The notes beneath the pieces were generated by a model. The model searched no databases, was not told where the DNA came from, and worked only from the letters and a program-made list of their open reading frames with translations. From Porphyra umbilicalis (taxonomy: Eukaryota > Rhodophyta > Bangiophyceae > Bangiales > Bangiaceae), in assembly GCA_002049455.2 (NCBI GenBank), contig KV919127.1, forward strand, positions 1 to 64,000: a stretch of DNA of 64,000 bases. The letters run 5' to 3'. The stretch's first letter is position 1. Each line of letters starts with the position of its first letter. Below are positions 43,917 through 54,105 of the stretch, piece after piece. Made by a program: the position numbers and the translations under genes.

Positions 43917-44502
43917 GGTGGTGACGAGTCGGGCTGCGGACGCAGGGGGAGGGGGTCCGGCACGCGCGCACGCCGCGGGCGCCGCTTTTGACAGGGGTGC
44001 TCGCCGCTGCTGTGGACGGAGTGTGGGGTGGCCGCTGCGGCTGGCCTCGGTCGCCGGCGGCTGCCCTTCTTATACCGCTGCGGGCGAGGCGGGCACCTCG
44101 GCTGGCGTCGGCCAGACGCAGCGAACGCACGCGCCCCGTGGACACCGGGGCGTGCCGCTCGCCCCAAACGTTTGCCGCTGCCGCGGCGGCGCGGACACCC
44201 CCGTTGGAGGGCAACCACCTCGACGTGGACGCGCGCGCCGGGGTTGCGCCCGCGCCACAAGGGCGCCCAGACCCGTGTCCGTGGCCTCTGTGCTGACCGC
44301 CCGCCTGCGGGGGCCGCCACCCCACCCCCGCCGCCACCCGCCCGCCACAGGGAGACACCGTGGACACGCTGCGGGGGGGCGGCGCTCCCACGCCGTCGGG
44401 CGGCGGTGGCCCAACGGCGCCACACGGCGGCGCTCCAACGGTGCCCGGCTGGTGGCGCGTGGCGGCGGCCGCGGCGCTTTCCCGCCGTCGGCTTGGCCGG
44501 GG
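43917..44502. other. 5' flank of VWA gene, no gene seen
   Basis: The sequence is GC-rich with shadow ORFs only. It presumably contains the VWA promoter. Confidence 0.4.
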
Positions 44503-45968
44503 ATCATCAGAAACCTGTGCCCACCGGTCAGACCGTCCATCAATATGCTCGACCGGCGGTTGACGCTTCTGACCGGCATCTCAACAGGGCTGTTGACCGG
44601 CCGGTTAGATGAGCGTTTTGAGCGGTAGCGAGTGTCGCGTCAGAAGGAGACACCTTCGTCCCGATGTTTGACGTCCTCGCTCAGAGGGCGTGACAGCTGG
44701 GGTGGGCGATGGCGAGATATTGTGCTTCTCATAAAAACTGAATCCGCAACATCCGATTCAGCATCATGAACCGCCCCCTAAGCCAATGAAACAGTGATTT
44801 TGCAACGGAAGCTGATGCACCGAGGTTCAGTTTTTGCGAGAAGCACGATAATTCCAGCTCTCACCTTCGAGTGTCGTGCAAGGATATAGATAACACATCA
44901 GGACATCCGCAACATAATTCACGACGCTTGGGAAGTTACATGTGTACTGATTGATAATGCTGGGTTGGCCTTGAACTTAATCGCTTACGATCCAGATTCA
45001 GCGGATCCACCTATTGGCGTGCGCTGCGTGCCATGAAGATGACACAGCGACAAGAACGACTGACAGTGAAACACAACAGGTGCGGGCGGCAGCGATCCCC
45101 AGGCCAGTCCCAACATCGGCGTTACCACCATACATCCGCACTTGCTCCTGTGCGGCGGGGACTCCAACCACGCTCCACATCCTCCTCTTCTTCCCCGCCC
45201 TCGACCACGACCCCCCCCCGACCCCTTCTCGTATGCAGTAGCTATATCACGGAGCAGCCCGTTTCCCTTTCTCTCTTTGGCATGATCTTGTTGCTACCCG
45301 ACTATTCACGGTTCCTTTCCCCGTACGTTACACTGCGTCTCGGCGGACACTCTTTTGTCGTCCCCGACTCTTGTTAGCAGAGATGTGCTGCTTGCTGGTG
45401 ACTTTGAGCTTACGGTTGGCCGTGTGAGAATCGGACGATCCCTTCCGCTTGAGCAGTTTATGACTCTGATGCTTCGTTCCTACTGCGTGGCTTTGGCATT
45501 CTGCTCAGCCTGTCTGTTTGTCACTGTCTATTCTCTGCATTGCTCTCTTTTTCGTGGCAACTGCTCTTGCTGTTTCTTCGAGTCGTTTGTGTGCTGCTGA
45601 CTTTGACACGGGTGACCGACACAGCAGAAGTGAATTCGAGCACGATGTTATAGCTCAAAACTAGAAGCGTAATACAACCGAGGCCAGAGTTACTATGACT
45701 GTAAGCAAAACTGCAATTGCGTTTTTGCGTATGAAGTCCAATTCGACTGCCCAAGTACGTGTCAGTCGAGATCTACAAAGCCGCGAGATTGCACCAACGG
45801 GCGGCCACCCAGGCACATGCATTGGTCCATGCCCCTTTCAGTGACTGGGGGGGGGATGTTCTGGTTAGTGTCCGGTTGAACCGTCCATCTGCCTGACCGG
45901 CCGGTCAATGCCGGTTGGTTTTCCGATCAAGTCGCCCAGTTGACCGGTGGGCACAGGTTTCTGATGAT
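44503..45968. mobile_element. 1.47-kb element with perfect 28-bp inverted ends
   Basis: The 28 bp at 44503-44530 (ATCATCAGAAACCTGTGCCC then ACCGGTCA) are repeated exactly in inverted form at 45941-45968. Just inside each end are multiple GACCGG / CCGGTC motifs, including GACCGGCCGGTC at about 45889-45900, which resemble subterminal transposase-binding repeats. A second imperfect inverted pair (about 44716-44744 and 44821-44850, TGCTTCTC plus AAAAACTGAA) is nested inside. There is no transposase and no clear target duplication. Confidence 0.75.
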
Positions 45969-47282
45969 ATTGAACCAGCCTACTTCGCGGCGGCCAGCCG
46001 CGCCGGCAGCGACCCCCCCCCCCCCCTGCGTCGACGCGCGCGGCCGCCGGCGCGGCGGGGCGGCCGTCGGCCCCACCGACGCGCGGCCGTCGACGACCGA
46101 CGCGGCGCCATCGTCAGAACAGTGGACACTTGAACGGGAGCCTGAACGGGAGTCCCGTTCAAGAAGCCCCTGAACGGGAGGTTTCCCGTCCAGGCGTCTG
46201 TGCTGTAACAAAGGCCTGAACGGGAGGAGTTCCCGTTCAGGGCAGCTGTGCCAGGCCCTGAACCGTCTCGTGGCTGATCGCGAGGTCATGCAAGACTGTC
46301 GCACTAACTCAAGCCAATGATATCCCTGCAATGGATTGCGAAGACGTAAACTGTCCAGGTCGGGGTCCTGCACGGGCCTGGATGCCTCTTGCCATCGACG
46401 ATGCGCTGCACAAGAAGTCGGCGCCAAGGCGTGTTCTCGGACCTGAGGTGCACGCACGAGACCGCGGCCGCCGCTCCAGAACTTACCCCGAGTTGCTCTG
46501 TAAAGTCGATCGATGACCGAAGATTTATGTACTTCGTGAGACGACGAATGATGTCAAGCATATATGAGAATGGCCGGCCAATAAAAGTGAGCTGTGCCAC
46601 ACGTAGCCCTCGTGGTAGGTCGGACGTCTCCATGGAAAAAACGGACTTATCTGGTCGATTGGAGACAACTCAAGAGTGACAGGCTAAAGCCTCCGATGAC
46701 CTGACCCTCCACCACCGCGCCGCCGGCGAGCAAGACCACTGCAGTCGTCATCCGAGATCGGAGCGCCCGTGTCGATCTCTCCCGGCTCTTGCTGTCGTGC
46801 ACCAACGTCCCCCTCCCCAACTGGGCGACCCCCTACCATGCTGGGTCTTTGAGCCAGTCTTCCAACAGGTATGTTGTGCGCTGTTTGTGGTTGGATCCTC
46901 TCCTGTCTATCGTTCGTTTGTCTGTCATTGCGTGTCTTCCATCGAGGTCATTGCACCGGATGTTGCACTACCGTACAGGGAGCCCTCGTTCACTGCCATC
47001 TGTGGTAGCTCGCATCTGACTCGTGCCTACATGTGCTACCGTCCATGCATGTTTTTCCCCTGCGTATCGTGTATGTCTTTCTCCCACTTCCTGATTGGAT
47101 TTCTCTCTCCCCCCTCCTCCCTACGTCCGTCCCCCGCTTCCTGCCCCCTATCTCGTACGTCCCCTGTTTTGTCCCGTCGTATCGTTGCTCTTGTTTCTTA
47201 GTCTTCCCCTCTCTCGATATCTCGAGCTCTCGTTTGATGTGGGTTTGGATGGTACGGCATCTGTCGCGGTCTTTGTGCCTTG
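45969..47282. other. Intergenic with GAACGGGA hairpin cluster
   Basis: Perfect palindrome TGAACGGGAGTCCCGTTCA at 46143-46161, an imperfect one at 46169-46194, and CCTGAACGGGA pairing with TCCCGTTCAGG at 46215-46241. The region 46790-47260 is pyrimidine-rich and leads into the 270-bp dispersed repeat. No gene is recognised. Confidence 0.65.
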
Positions 47283-47556
47283 TTCTCGGTACTACCTGCC
47301 GACTGGCTCCCCCACTTGTGTTGCTGCCGCCGTTGGTACATGGTCAGCTATGACGGGTGCACCGTTTGGTTGTCCTCATGGCCGTACTCCCATCCGTAGT
47401 CCCTCCAGAAATAAAGCAGAGCAGCGTAAACGAACAGTGTGCATGGGCCGCCAGTAACCTGTCATCGTCTAGAGATTAGCGCAATAATAATCGACCCTGG
47501 TTAACATGAGTATTAAGGGTGTGTCTCGCGATCTGGTAATGTCCGACCTCGAGATC
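47283..47556 (+). repeat. 270-bp dispersed repeat, copy 2
   Basis: Same-orientation copy of 18130-18401, followed in both places by short GAACGGGA-type sequence. It ends ATTAAGGGTGTGTCTCGCG, similar to the terminus TTAAGGGTGTCG of the element at 50143-50795. Confidence 0.75.
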
Positions 47557-48165
47557 AGGTCCGTGCACCTGAACAACGTTTGTAACAGGAGTTCCCTTGT
47601 TCAGGCGCCGTGCCGTAACAGGGGCCTGAACGGGATTTCCTCCCGTTCAGGATGACCATAGTTCTGACGATCTGCCGGTGGGGGGGGCGTGAGTCAGCTC
47701 CCCCCCGCGCCTTTGCCAGCCGCCGCCGGGCCCCATGATGGCGGCCGCCAGTTGACAGCGGACGTGGCATATAGGAGGGTGATATATAACTGGAGTGCAT
47801 ACAACCGGATATTGACAGTATTCCATCGAATCTGGCTGATGCGCATCAGGCCCATCAAAGATAACTTTCGATGGGCCCTGCGATGCGCATCCTGGCCCGC
47901 ATCGCACCCATCGAACCGATGGAACGCCCCAATTCACCCAACGACGGGGCAATATTATATCATAGGGCTATTTTTGATGCCACGTGCAGAATTCTCATGC
48001 CAGTATCCAATCACCGCGCTACATGTGGCGCTTTGCGATAGCTTCTTCATTGCACTTGAGGTCGGAGGAACGGAGATACGGGCCTTTGAAGTTTTCCCCG
48101 ATCGAGGGCCTCGTCCGAAAGTCGGGCTTGCAGGTGTCCCAGACGTCGACTTCTAAAGTAATCAT
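47557..48165. other. Intergenic, palindrome-rich
   Basis: Hairpins lie at 47568-47605 (CCTGAACAA with TTGTTCAGG) and 47625-47651 (CCTGAACGGGA with TCCCGTTCAGG). At about 47838-47915 there are overlapping palindromes: GATGCGCATC twice, and GGCCCATC with GATGGGCC. No gene was seen. Confidence 0.6.
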
Positions 48166-48325
48166 TCCAGGCACGTGCGTGCAATACCCTGGCCTTCAGG
48201 GCGGTGGCGCGCTCGGCGACGCATCGACACGGGGCACGCCGGCCCGCCCCATGGCCGCGAGCGTGCACGGGGGCTTGTACAGCCACGTTGCCGTGGCGGG
48301 GGGCCCGCGGCGCAGTGGGGCCAAA
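48166..48325 (+). repeat. Fragment of the ~680-bp MITE-like family (copy B)
   Basis: It starts CCAGGCACGTGCGTGCAATA followed by CCCTGGCCTTCAGGG and matches the left end of copy D. Similarity stops near 48303-48325, so it is a truncated copy. Confidence 0.75.
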
Positions 48326-48522
48326 CCCGGGTACCTTACAGAATCGTGTTTTTGTGCTAAATGCGTGCGCGCACGCGTGCAACCCAATCCGGAAATCGGC
48401 GTGAACGCATGTTCTCTGGCCTTTAGGTCAGGGTGCTCTCAAAGTGTAGTGATGCACACATATACTTAGATCAAGGGAGTTGCTCTCCGTTTCAGAGGTG
48501 ACAGTCTGCATTCGTGTCCTCA

Positions 48523-49438
48523 GAGCAAGCCCAGCGGTGCCCGCCAACGCCATAGTATAGCGTTTTCGACTCGATTCGTGGCGCATTGTGAGTGGCCCCT
48601 CCAAATTATGGAGCGGCCGATGGTCGATGTCTTCCAGCGGTTCGGGCGCCAGAGTATAGCGGAAAATCCGAATTCTTCGGGACCGCGCCAGGAAGTGGAA
48701 GAGGAGCCCCGCCTGCACCATCCCAGCTGCAAACCATGCGTTTTCTGCTGGCGGAGCGCCCGCTGCGGAAGTGTAAAGATATGTACTCCCTCCCCTCTCT
48801 ATTCACATATTGCCCCCCCGCCCTGCACCCCCCCACATGAGTTGAAAGGCGTATTTTGGGGGACTCGGCCATCACGCTCGCCAGGAAGAATGCATGGGTT
48901 CAGTGCCACCCCCCCCCCGACCCTCGGCCAGCTGAAACAAACTGAAGATGTCGACGAAGAAACAGACGTATTAGATCGCTTCGCTGTTTAGGTTGAGCAC
49001 AGTGGCGGTGACTGGCAAAAAGACGACAGCATTTGAATCCTCCCTGTTGCACAGTGCTTCCAGGAGGAGGGAATGTATGGTCGCTGGCTTCGAAAGCGAC
49101 GTTGCAGCTGGACGTGTCTTGTGGTCTTTGGTCAGGCGATTGAAAGAAACCACATGGCCACGTCGAAGTGTCACCTGTCCTCACATTCGAGATGACCTTT
49201 CGATTCGCAGCGGCATGTTTCCACCATATGGCTCCGCCAAACGTTGGGATGGCGTACGCCATCCCGAGATCTACGCGTAGATCTCACGCCATACCACCGG
49301 AATATAGCGTCGGATCTCCGCCATCCCAACATTTGGCGTGGATTCCGCGCCATAAATCTGACCCCTGGGCACCCCTTTCCGCTACAATTTGGCGTTAGCG
49401 GAGATTCTCCGCCATAATCCGAACCGCTGGGCTTGCTC
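48523..49438. mobile_element. 916-bp nested TIR element with TCA duplication
   Basis: Terminal inverted repeats GAGCAAGCCCAGCGGT are identical at both ends. The flanking TCA at 48520-48522 and 49439-49441 is a 3-bp target duplication, as for PIF/Harbinger insertions. The element has no transposase. Its right part holds a palindrome nest (49235-49338). Harbinger-type mobilisation by an element like the one at 23.5 kb is inference. Confidence 0.9.
49235..49338. repeat. Nested palindromes
   Basis: Two perfect 20-bp palindromes lie back to back, one at 49246-49265 centred on GCGTACGC and one at 49266-49285 centred on TACGCGTA. They are enclosed by a 20-bp inverted repeat at 49235-49254 and 49319-49338 (CGCCAAACGTTGGGATGGCG, one mismatch). 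Confidence 0.92.
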
Positions 49439-50142
49439 TCAGGGATCTGAGGGCGCGTCAGCGTTGAAAGGGTCGCGATGACGCTAAAAGCGAATAGAGT
49501 TACGCGGCTGAGAAGGACTGTCCTTCCACAAGGGTCACAGGTCCCAGACGGCGCCTGCCCCCCTGCCCCCCCCCCCGCCCCGAGTTGCGCGCGGCGACCG
49601 CGTGCAGCGACTTCCGGGGCTCGACGCGCCCGCGAGGACCCGCGGGTGACCGTGCCTGAGCGCCAGCTTCTGTTGCGGCGGCACGTCGGCGGTTTCTATC
49701 GCCATCTCGCGGCACGGTTAGAGGCGCCCCGTCGCGCGGTGGTCGATCCCATCCGCCCGCCCGTGCGCCTTGTCGGCCGCGCGCAGGTGCGCTGCGCGGC
49801 GGGGTGACGGCCCCGCCCGTAGGCGTTGCACCACGCGGCCGGGCCGCCGCCGCCGAGGCGGCGGCGGCGGCACCCCTTTCCCCGCCCCACGCCCCCCCCG
49901 CCGTGCCAACGTGGCTGCACGTGCCCCCGTGCGTGCTCGCGGCCATGGAGCCGGCCGGCTTACCCGGTATCTATGCGTCGCCCAGCGCGCCACCGCCCTG
50001 AAGGCCAGGGTGTTGCACGTACGTGCCTGGAATCGTCTCATGAGGTAAAGTAGCCGAGAGCAGTTTGTTATCGAGATTTTCTTCGAGATTCTCAGATAAT
50101 CTCAGAAAAACGAGTGCGCCGATTGTGCGTTTGCGGGCTGTA

Positions 50143-50795
50143 TTAAGGGTGTCGTATACTTGGAACGCTCGTCGAAAGAATGGAACGGCACATAATTCGA
50201 TTTCAGCCTGTTTGCCCGTCATGTCGTCTGCGCACGAGACATCAAAGGAAATTTTACAGCCAAGATGGATACACCACCAGCAGAAAAATGCATAGGATGG
50301 AAGATGAGCTTCTGCTCTTTCCATACATGTCTCCTACAGGCAGGATGCATTTCTGCTTCTTCTCACTTGGTGGCTGTTTGTAAAGAGACAACGGATCCCT
50401 TGACAAAGTCAAGGATCATTGCGGATTGACCCGGCAACGCTGCCGTCAACTCGATCGACGTAAGTTCACCCTTCAGGAAGTGTGTGGCTGGCATTCGATT
50501 GCGTCGTCGCGGACCTCTGTTCTCCTCCACAGAACAATCCAATCGACTGTGGATCACGTGTGCACTTGTCGTTCCAGAGTATCGACGATTCAGCACCGGC
50601 AGGACTTGGCGGGGCGACATCCTCGCGCTATAAAGCACACGTGAAGGAGTACAAAAGAGCATACGGTACCTGCGAGGCACTTGAAGAGATCCTCATGGGC
50701 TTTTTTGTCATGTGTTTTGCTCACAGTGACTCATGGCGGTTGATGTGGAAAAAAAAAAAAAAGCAGAAAGTGTTCCGAACATCCGACACCCTTAA
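50143..50795. mobile_element. 653-bp TA-flanked element
   Basis: Inverted ends share TTAAGGGTGTCG perfectly and then about 70% over the next 20 bp (GGAAC-CT conserved). Each is flanked by TA (50141-50142, 50796-50797). The GTATTAAGGGTGT terminus also appears at 47.5 kb and 18.36 kb. There is no transposase domain inside. Confidence 0.75.
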
Positions 50796-51354
50796 TACGG
50801 GCACATTCTGTAGAGATGGGAGCCGACATGCACTGCTGTTGATCCTCTTGGCCAATCACAAACGTCCCTGCATTGCTGTTGCACTCCCGTTCTCTGGCGA
50901 TGAGGACAAAATTGGGGGATCAGCAATACATGAAATTTAGCCTAGTACGCGTCTTAGCACACGTTTAGTATGCGCCCTACTTTCCCGACGATGGCAGTAA
51001 GTGTGACAAAGTCGGGCAGACCGGCAGATAACTGTGGCAATAAGGTACTTCCCAAGCACCTCCAGACCCCGCGCACGACTTGATACGCCCCCCACGAACA
51101 CGGTGTCTTAATGAAGCGTGCAAGAGAATCGAAAACACCTCGTTGGAAGGATGGGAGCGCTCGCAAGCACTTGTTGAGCACATGTGTACGTTTGCACATG
51201 CGCATTTTCACCATGTCGCTCAACACCATAGATAGCGGCTCTCATAGAAGCTTCTGGTGCATCCAAGAAGTCATTGAAAAATGCACTCATGCAAACGTAT
51301 GCATGTTTTAACATGTTTTTGCCAAAAAAATCGCCACGTACGGCCGTTCTCCCA
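50796..51354. other. Intergenic; solo end of another MITE
   Basis: At 50906-50932, GGACAAAATTGGGGGATCAG followed by CAATA matches the right end of the 399-bp MITE at 21975-22373. No left partner is seen. The rest is unrecognised. Confidence 0.55.
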
Positions 51355-52071
51355 AAATTCCAGGCACGTGCGTGCAATACCCTGGCCTTCTGGGCGGTGG
51401 CGCGCACGGCGACGCATTGACACCGGGCACGCCGGCCGGCTCTATGGCCGCGAGCGCGCACGGGGGCGTGTACAGCCACGTTGCCGTGGTGGGGGGGGCG
51501 TCGGGCGGGGAAAGGGGTGCCGCCTCCGCCACCGCAGCGGCGGCGGCCCGCCGGCGTCGCGCGGCGCCCACAGGCGAGGCCGTCACTCCGCCGCGCAGCG
51601 CACCTGCGCACGGCGGGCAGGGTGGCCGACACGGCGCACTGGCGGGCGGGTGGGACTGATCGCCGCGCGACGAGGCGCCTGTAACCGCGCCACTAGATGG
51701 CGTCAGCAACCGCTGATGCGCCGCCGCAACAGAAGACGGCGCGCAGGCACGATCACCCGCGGGTCATCGTGGGCGCGTCAAGCCCCGGAAGTCGCTGCGC
51801 GCGGTCAACGCGCGCAACTCGGGGCGGTAGAGGGGGCACGGGGGCAGGCGCCGTCCGGGCCCAGTGACCCCTGTGGCAGGACAGTTCTTCTCAGCCACGT
51901 AACTCCATTCGCTTTTAGCGTCATCGCGACCCTTCCAACACTGACACGCCCTCAGATCCCTGAGGACACGAATGCAGACTGCCACCTCTGAAACGGAGAG
52001 CAAGTCCCTTGATCTAAGTATATGTGTGCATCACTACACTTTGAGAGCACCCTGTCCTAAAGGCCAGGGAA
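51355..52071 (+). mobile_element. ~700-bp MITE-like element, copy D
   Basis: This is the complete copy in the opposite orientation to copies A and C. It starts CCAGGCACGTGCGTGCAATA at about 51361 and ends CCTAAAGGCCAGGG at 52069. The conserved conceptual frame (THGG-like, TPPRSAPAHGG, DPCGRTVLLSHVT) is interrupted by TGA near 51657. Confidence 0.85.
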
Positions 52072-52072
52072 A

Positions 52073-52168
52073 TCCCGAACTCCTACTGTTGCAAAAGAGT
52101 TCCAAATCGGCCTCCGCGGGGTCGTAGAGGCGGATTTGGAACTCTTTTGCAACAGTTGGAGTGCGGGA
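52073..52168. repeat. 96-bp near-perfect hairpin
   Basis: Left arm 52073-52114 and right arm 52127-52168 are 42 bp each with three mismatches and a 12-nt loop. The inner block TGTTGCAAAAGAGTTCCAAA is perfect. It abuts the end of MITE copy D and may be an independent foldback element or a small-RNA-type hairpin. Confidence 0.9.
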
Positions 52169-52341
52169 TTTTTGGGAGAACGGCTGTACAGGTGCTTCCG
52201 AGGGGTCGTGCAAGTTTTTGTACGAGCGATTTGGGGAAAAACGAGGCTCGTGGTGGATCCAGCAACGAGGTGCACTGCGCTGTGGCCTGTCGCGCAGCGC
52301 AGCCGCGGGCGGGTCGCAGCCCCGCGTCGGTGGGTCAGCTC

Positions 52342-54105
52342 CTAAAAGTAGGGGCGCGTCGTGGAAAACTGGTCTTCCTCCCACCACGACACGCACAGCC
52401 CGGGCGCCGCCTCGCGCAGCCACGCCACCACCTCGGCGGCGGTCGTCCCATACGGCGACGCGTCCGCCTCGCCGCCGTCGGGCGTCGACCATTCGCAGTC
52501 GACCGGGTCCTCCGTGCGCCACACCAGGGAGCGGAGGCGCGGGTGCCGCGGCGCGACGGCCACAATCTCGGCGCGGCTCAGCAGCGACAGCGCGGGCGGC
52601 CGCGAAAAGTCCCACACGACCACCGCCTCGAGCGCCGATGTGCCGCTGCCGGCGGTCCAACTCCGCCAAAAGGCCGTCGCCGGCTGCGGGGAGCGCCGGT
52701 ACTGCAAGCCGACGCACAGCCGCACGAGGGCGGGGAAGGGCGGCCACACGGCGGGGAAGATGGGGCCGGGCGCCTCCGCCTCCTCGGGGTAAAAGAGGGA
52801 CAGCTCCCGCAGCGACGGCAGCAGCGTGAGGATTTCAATGGACGCGCCGGACGCGAAGCCGTGCGCAAGCCCCACCTCCAGCGCCGTCAGCCGGTCGAGC
52901 GCGGCGAGCGGACACGGCCGCCGGCGGTGGATGGTGGCAGCGTGGTAGGGCAGCGACGACACGAGCCCCCACACATCTGCGTCGGTGTACACGAGCCAGC
53001 CGTCACTGTTTTCGTAGCAGCCCAGGTGGAGGGAGGCGGGGAGCGCAGCGCCAGTGTTGACAGCGTCCACCACCCAGCGTAACGGGGGCGGGCGGTCGGG
53101 AACGGCCGGCAGCCATAGCTCGTCGAGGCTTCGGCCGCGGCACAGCACCGCCAAGTCGAACACGGGGCCGGCCCAGTTGACGGAAAACAGGCGCACGCTC
53201 GACAAGTGGGGCAGCTCTGGGAGGCCCATCCCCCGAAAGGCGTCGACTTGCAGAAACGTGTCGTCCAAGTGCAGCCGCTCCAACCACGGCGCCGCCGCCG
53301 CGAGCGCGGCGCCGTCGGCACCGCCAAACGCGGCGGCCTCACACCGGAGCTCCCGCAGCGCCGGCAAGGCGCGCATGCCACTGACGGCCCCCCCCCCCGG
53401 CGGGCGGACCGCCGCCGTGAGCCACTCGTCGAGCCACCCGTAGGAGAGCGCGGGCGTGCCCGCGGGGCGGTCCGAGACAAAGCGCGTGGCCACCACCTCG
53501 AGCGTCGCCGCGTGCGCGTCGAGCAGCGCCGCCACCCCCCCGTACGACGGGGCGTCGGCAACGACCACGTGCGTCAAGCGCAAGACGCGGAGGCGGGCAG
53601 ATGGAAAGGCCGCGCCGCCGACCGCGCGGGCGGCGAGGCCAACGACCGTTACTTCGGATAGGCGCAGGGCGGCCAACGACGGGAGGAGCAGCCCGTAGAG
53701 CACCGCCTCCAGGCCGGCGTGGTCCCCACCGGCTGGCAGGAGGCCCAGGCAGAGGGTGGTTACCCGCGCGTCAGCCGCCGCCAGCCGCCGCGTGTAGCGG
53801 GCCACCGACTCAATGGCAGTGGCGAGGGCCACCCGCCGCCGGGGCGACGCGAGCGCGTGGCCGACAGTGTCGGCGACGGCGGCCGCCGGGGCGGCCGCCT
53901 TCCGCGGCCGGCGGACAACCGTGGCGTCCCGAAACAGGCGCGGCCGCACGTGCCGCTCTGCGGGGATGGCGAGCACGGTGGGGACGCCCATGCCGACGGC
54001 GTGGAGGCGGCGGCAGGTGGCGACCAGCGCCGCGTGCGCCGCGTGGTCGTACGGATCGTACACGGCGGCGGCGATCATGGCCAGCAGGTCATCGGGGAGG
54101 GACAA
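52342..54105 (-). CDS. F-box/leucine-rich-like protein, full length
   Basis: This is an intact 587-residue intronless protein. It opens MSLPDDLLAMIAAAVYDPYD and continues with LVATCRRLHAVGM, an F-box-like pattern (LPDDLL, hydrophobic positions, then C-R-L). The body is made of irregular leucine-rich stretches (LPSLAALRLSEVTVVGL, RLRVLRLTHVVV, LPALRELRCEAA, LERLHLDD, LPSLRELSLFYPEE) spaced like FBXL-type repeats. Such proteins recruit substrates to SCF ubiquitin ligases; the target is unknown. The start at 54105 is the first Met and gives the F-box. A 5'-truncated, frame-shifted copy lies at 38402-39508. Confidence 0.75.
   Translation of the reverse strand: MSLPDDLLAMIAAAVYDPYDHAAHAALVATCRRLHAVGMGVPTVLAIPAERHVRPRLFRDATVVRRPRKAAAPAAAVADTVGHALASPRRRVALATAIESVARYTRRLAAADARVTTLCLGLLPAGGDHAGLEAVLYGLLLPSLAALRLSEVTVVGLAARAVGGAAFPSARLRVLRLTHVVVADAPSYGGVAALLDAHAATLEVVATRFVSDRPAGTPALSYGWLDEWLTAAVRPPGGGAVSGMRALPALRELRCEAAAFGGADGAALAAAAPWLERLHLDDTFLQVDAFRGMGLPELPHLSSVRLFSVNWAGPVFDLAVLCRGRSLDELWLPAVPDRPPPLRWVVDAVNTGAALPASLHLGCYENSDGWLVYTDADVWGLVSSLPYHAATIHRRRPCPLAALDRLTALEVGLAHGFASGASIEILTLLPSLRELSLFYPEEAEAPGPIFPAVWPPFPALVRLCVGLQYRRSPQPATAFWRSWTAGSGTSALEAVVVWDFSRPPALSLLSRAEIVAVAPRHPRLRSLVWRTEDPVDCEWSTPDGGEADASPYGTTAAEVVAWLREAAPGLCVSWWEEDQFSTTRPYF

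Larger units (their letters stand above)
48413..50038 (-). mobile_element. MITE-like element copy C, split by a nested insertion
   Basis: The right-hand terminus of the family (TGGCCTTTAGGTCAGGG) begins at about 48413. The element is interrupted after 48522 and resumes at 49442 with GGGATCTGAGGGCG, ending at about 50038 with GCACGTACGTGCCTGGAAT. Removing 48523-49438 plus one TCA restores the sequence seen uninterrupted at 21210-21240 and 51945-51975. Confidence 0.85.

Noticed and set aside
45355-45600. Small Cys-rich hydrophobic ORF inside the 1.47-kb element
   Set aside because: It has no ATG start or homology, and lies in a non-autonomous transposon.
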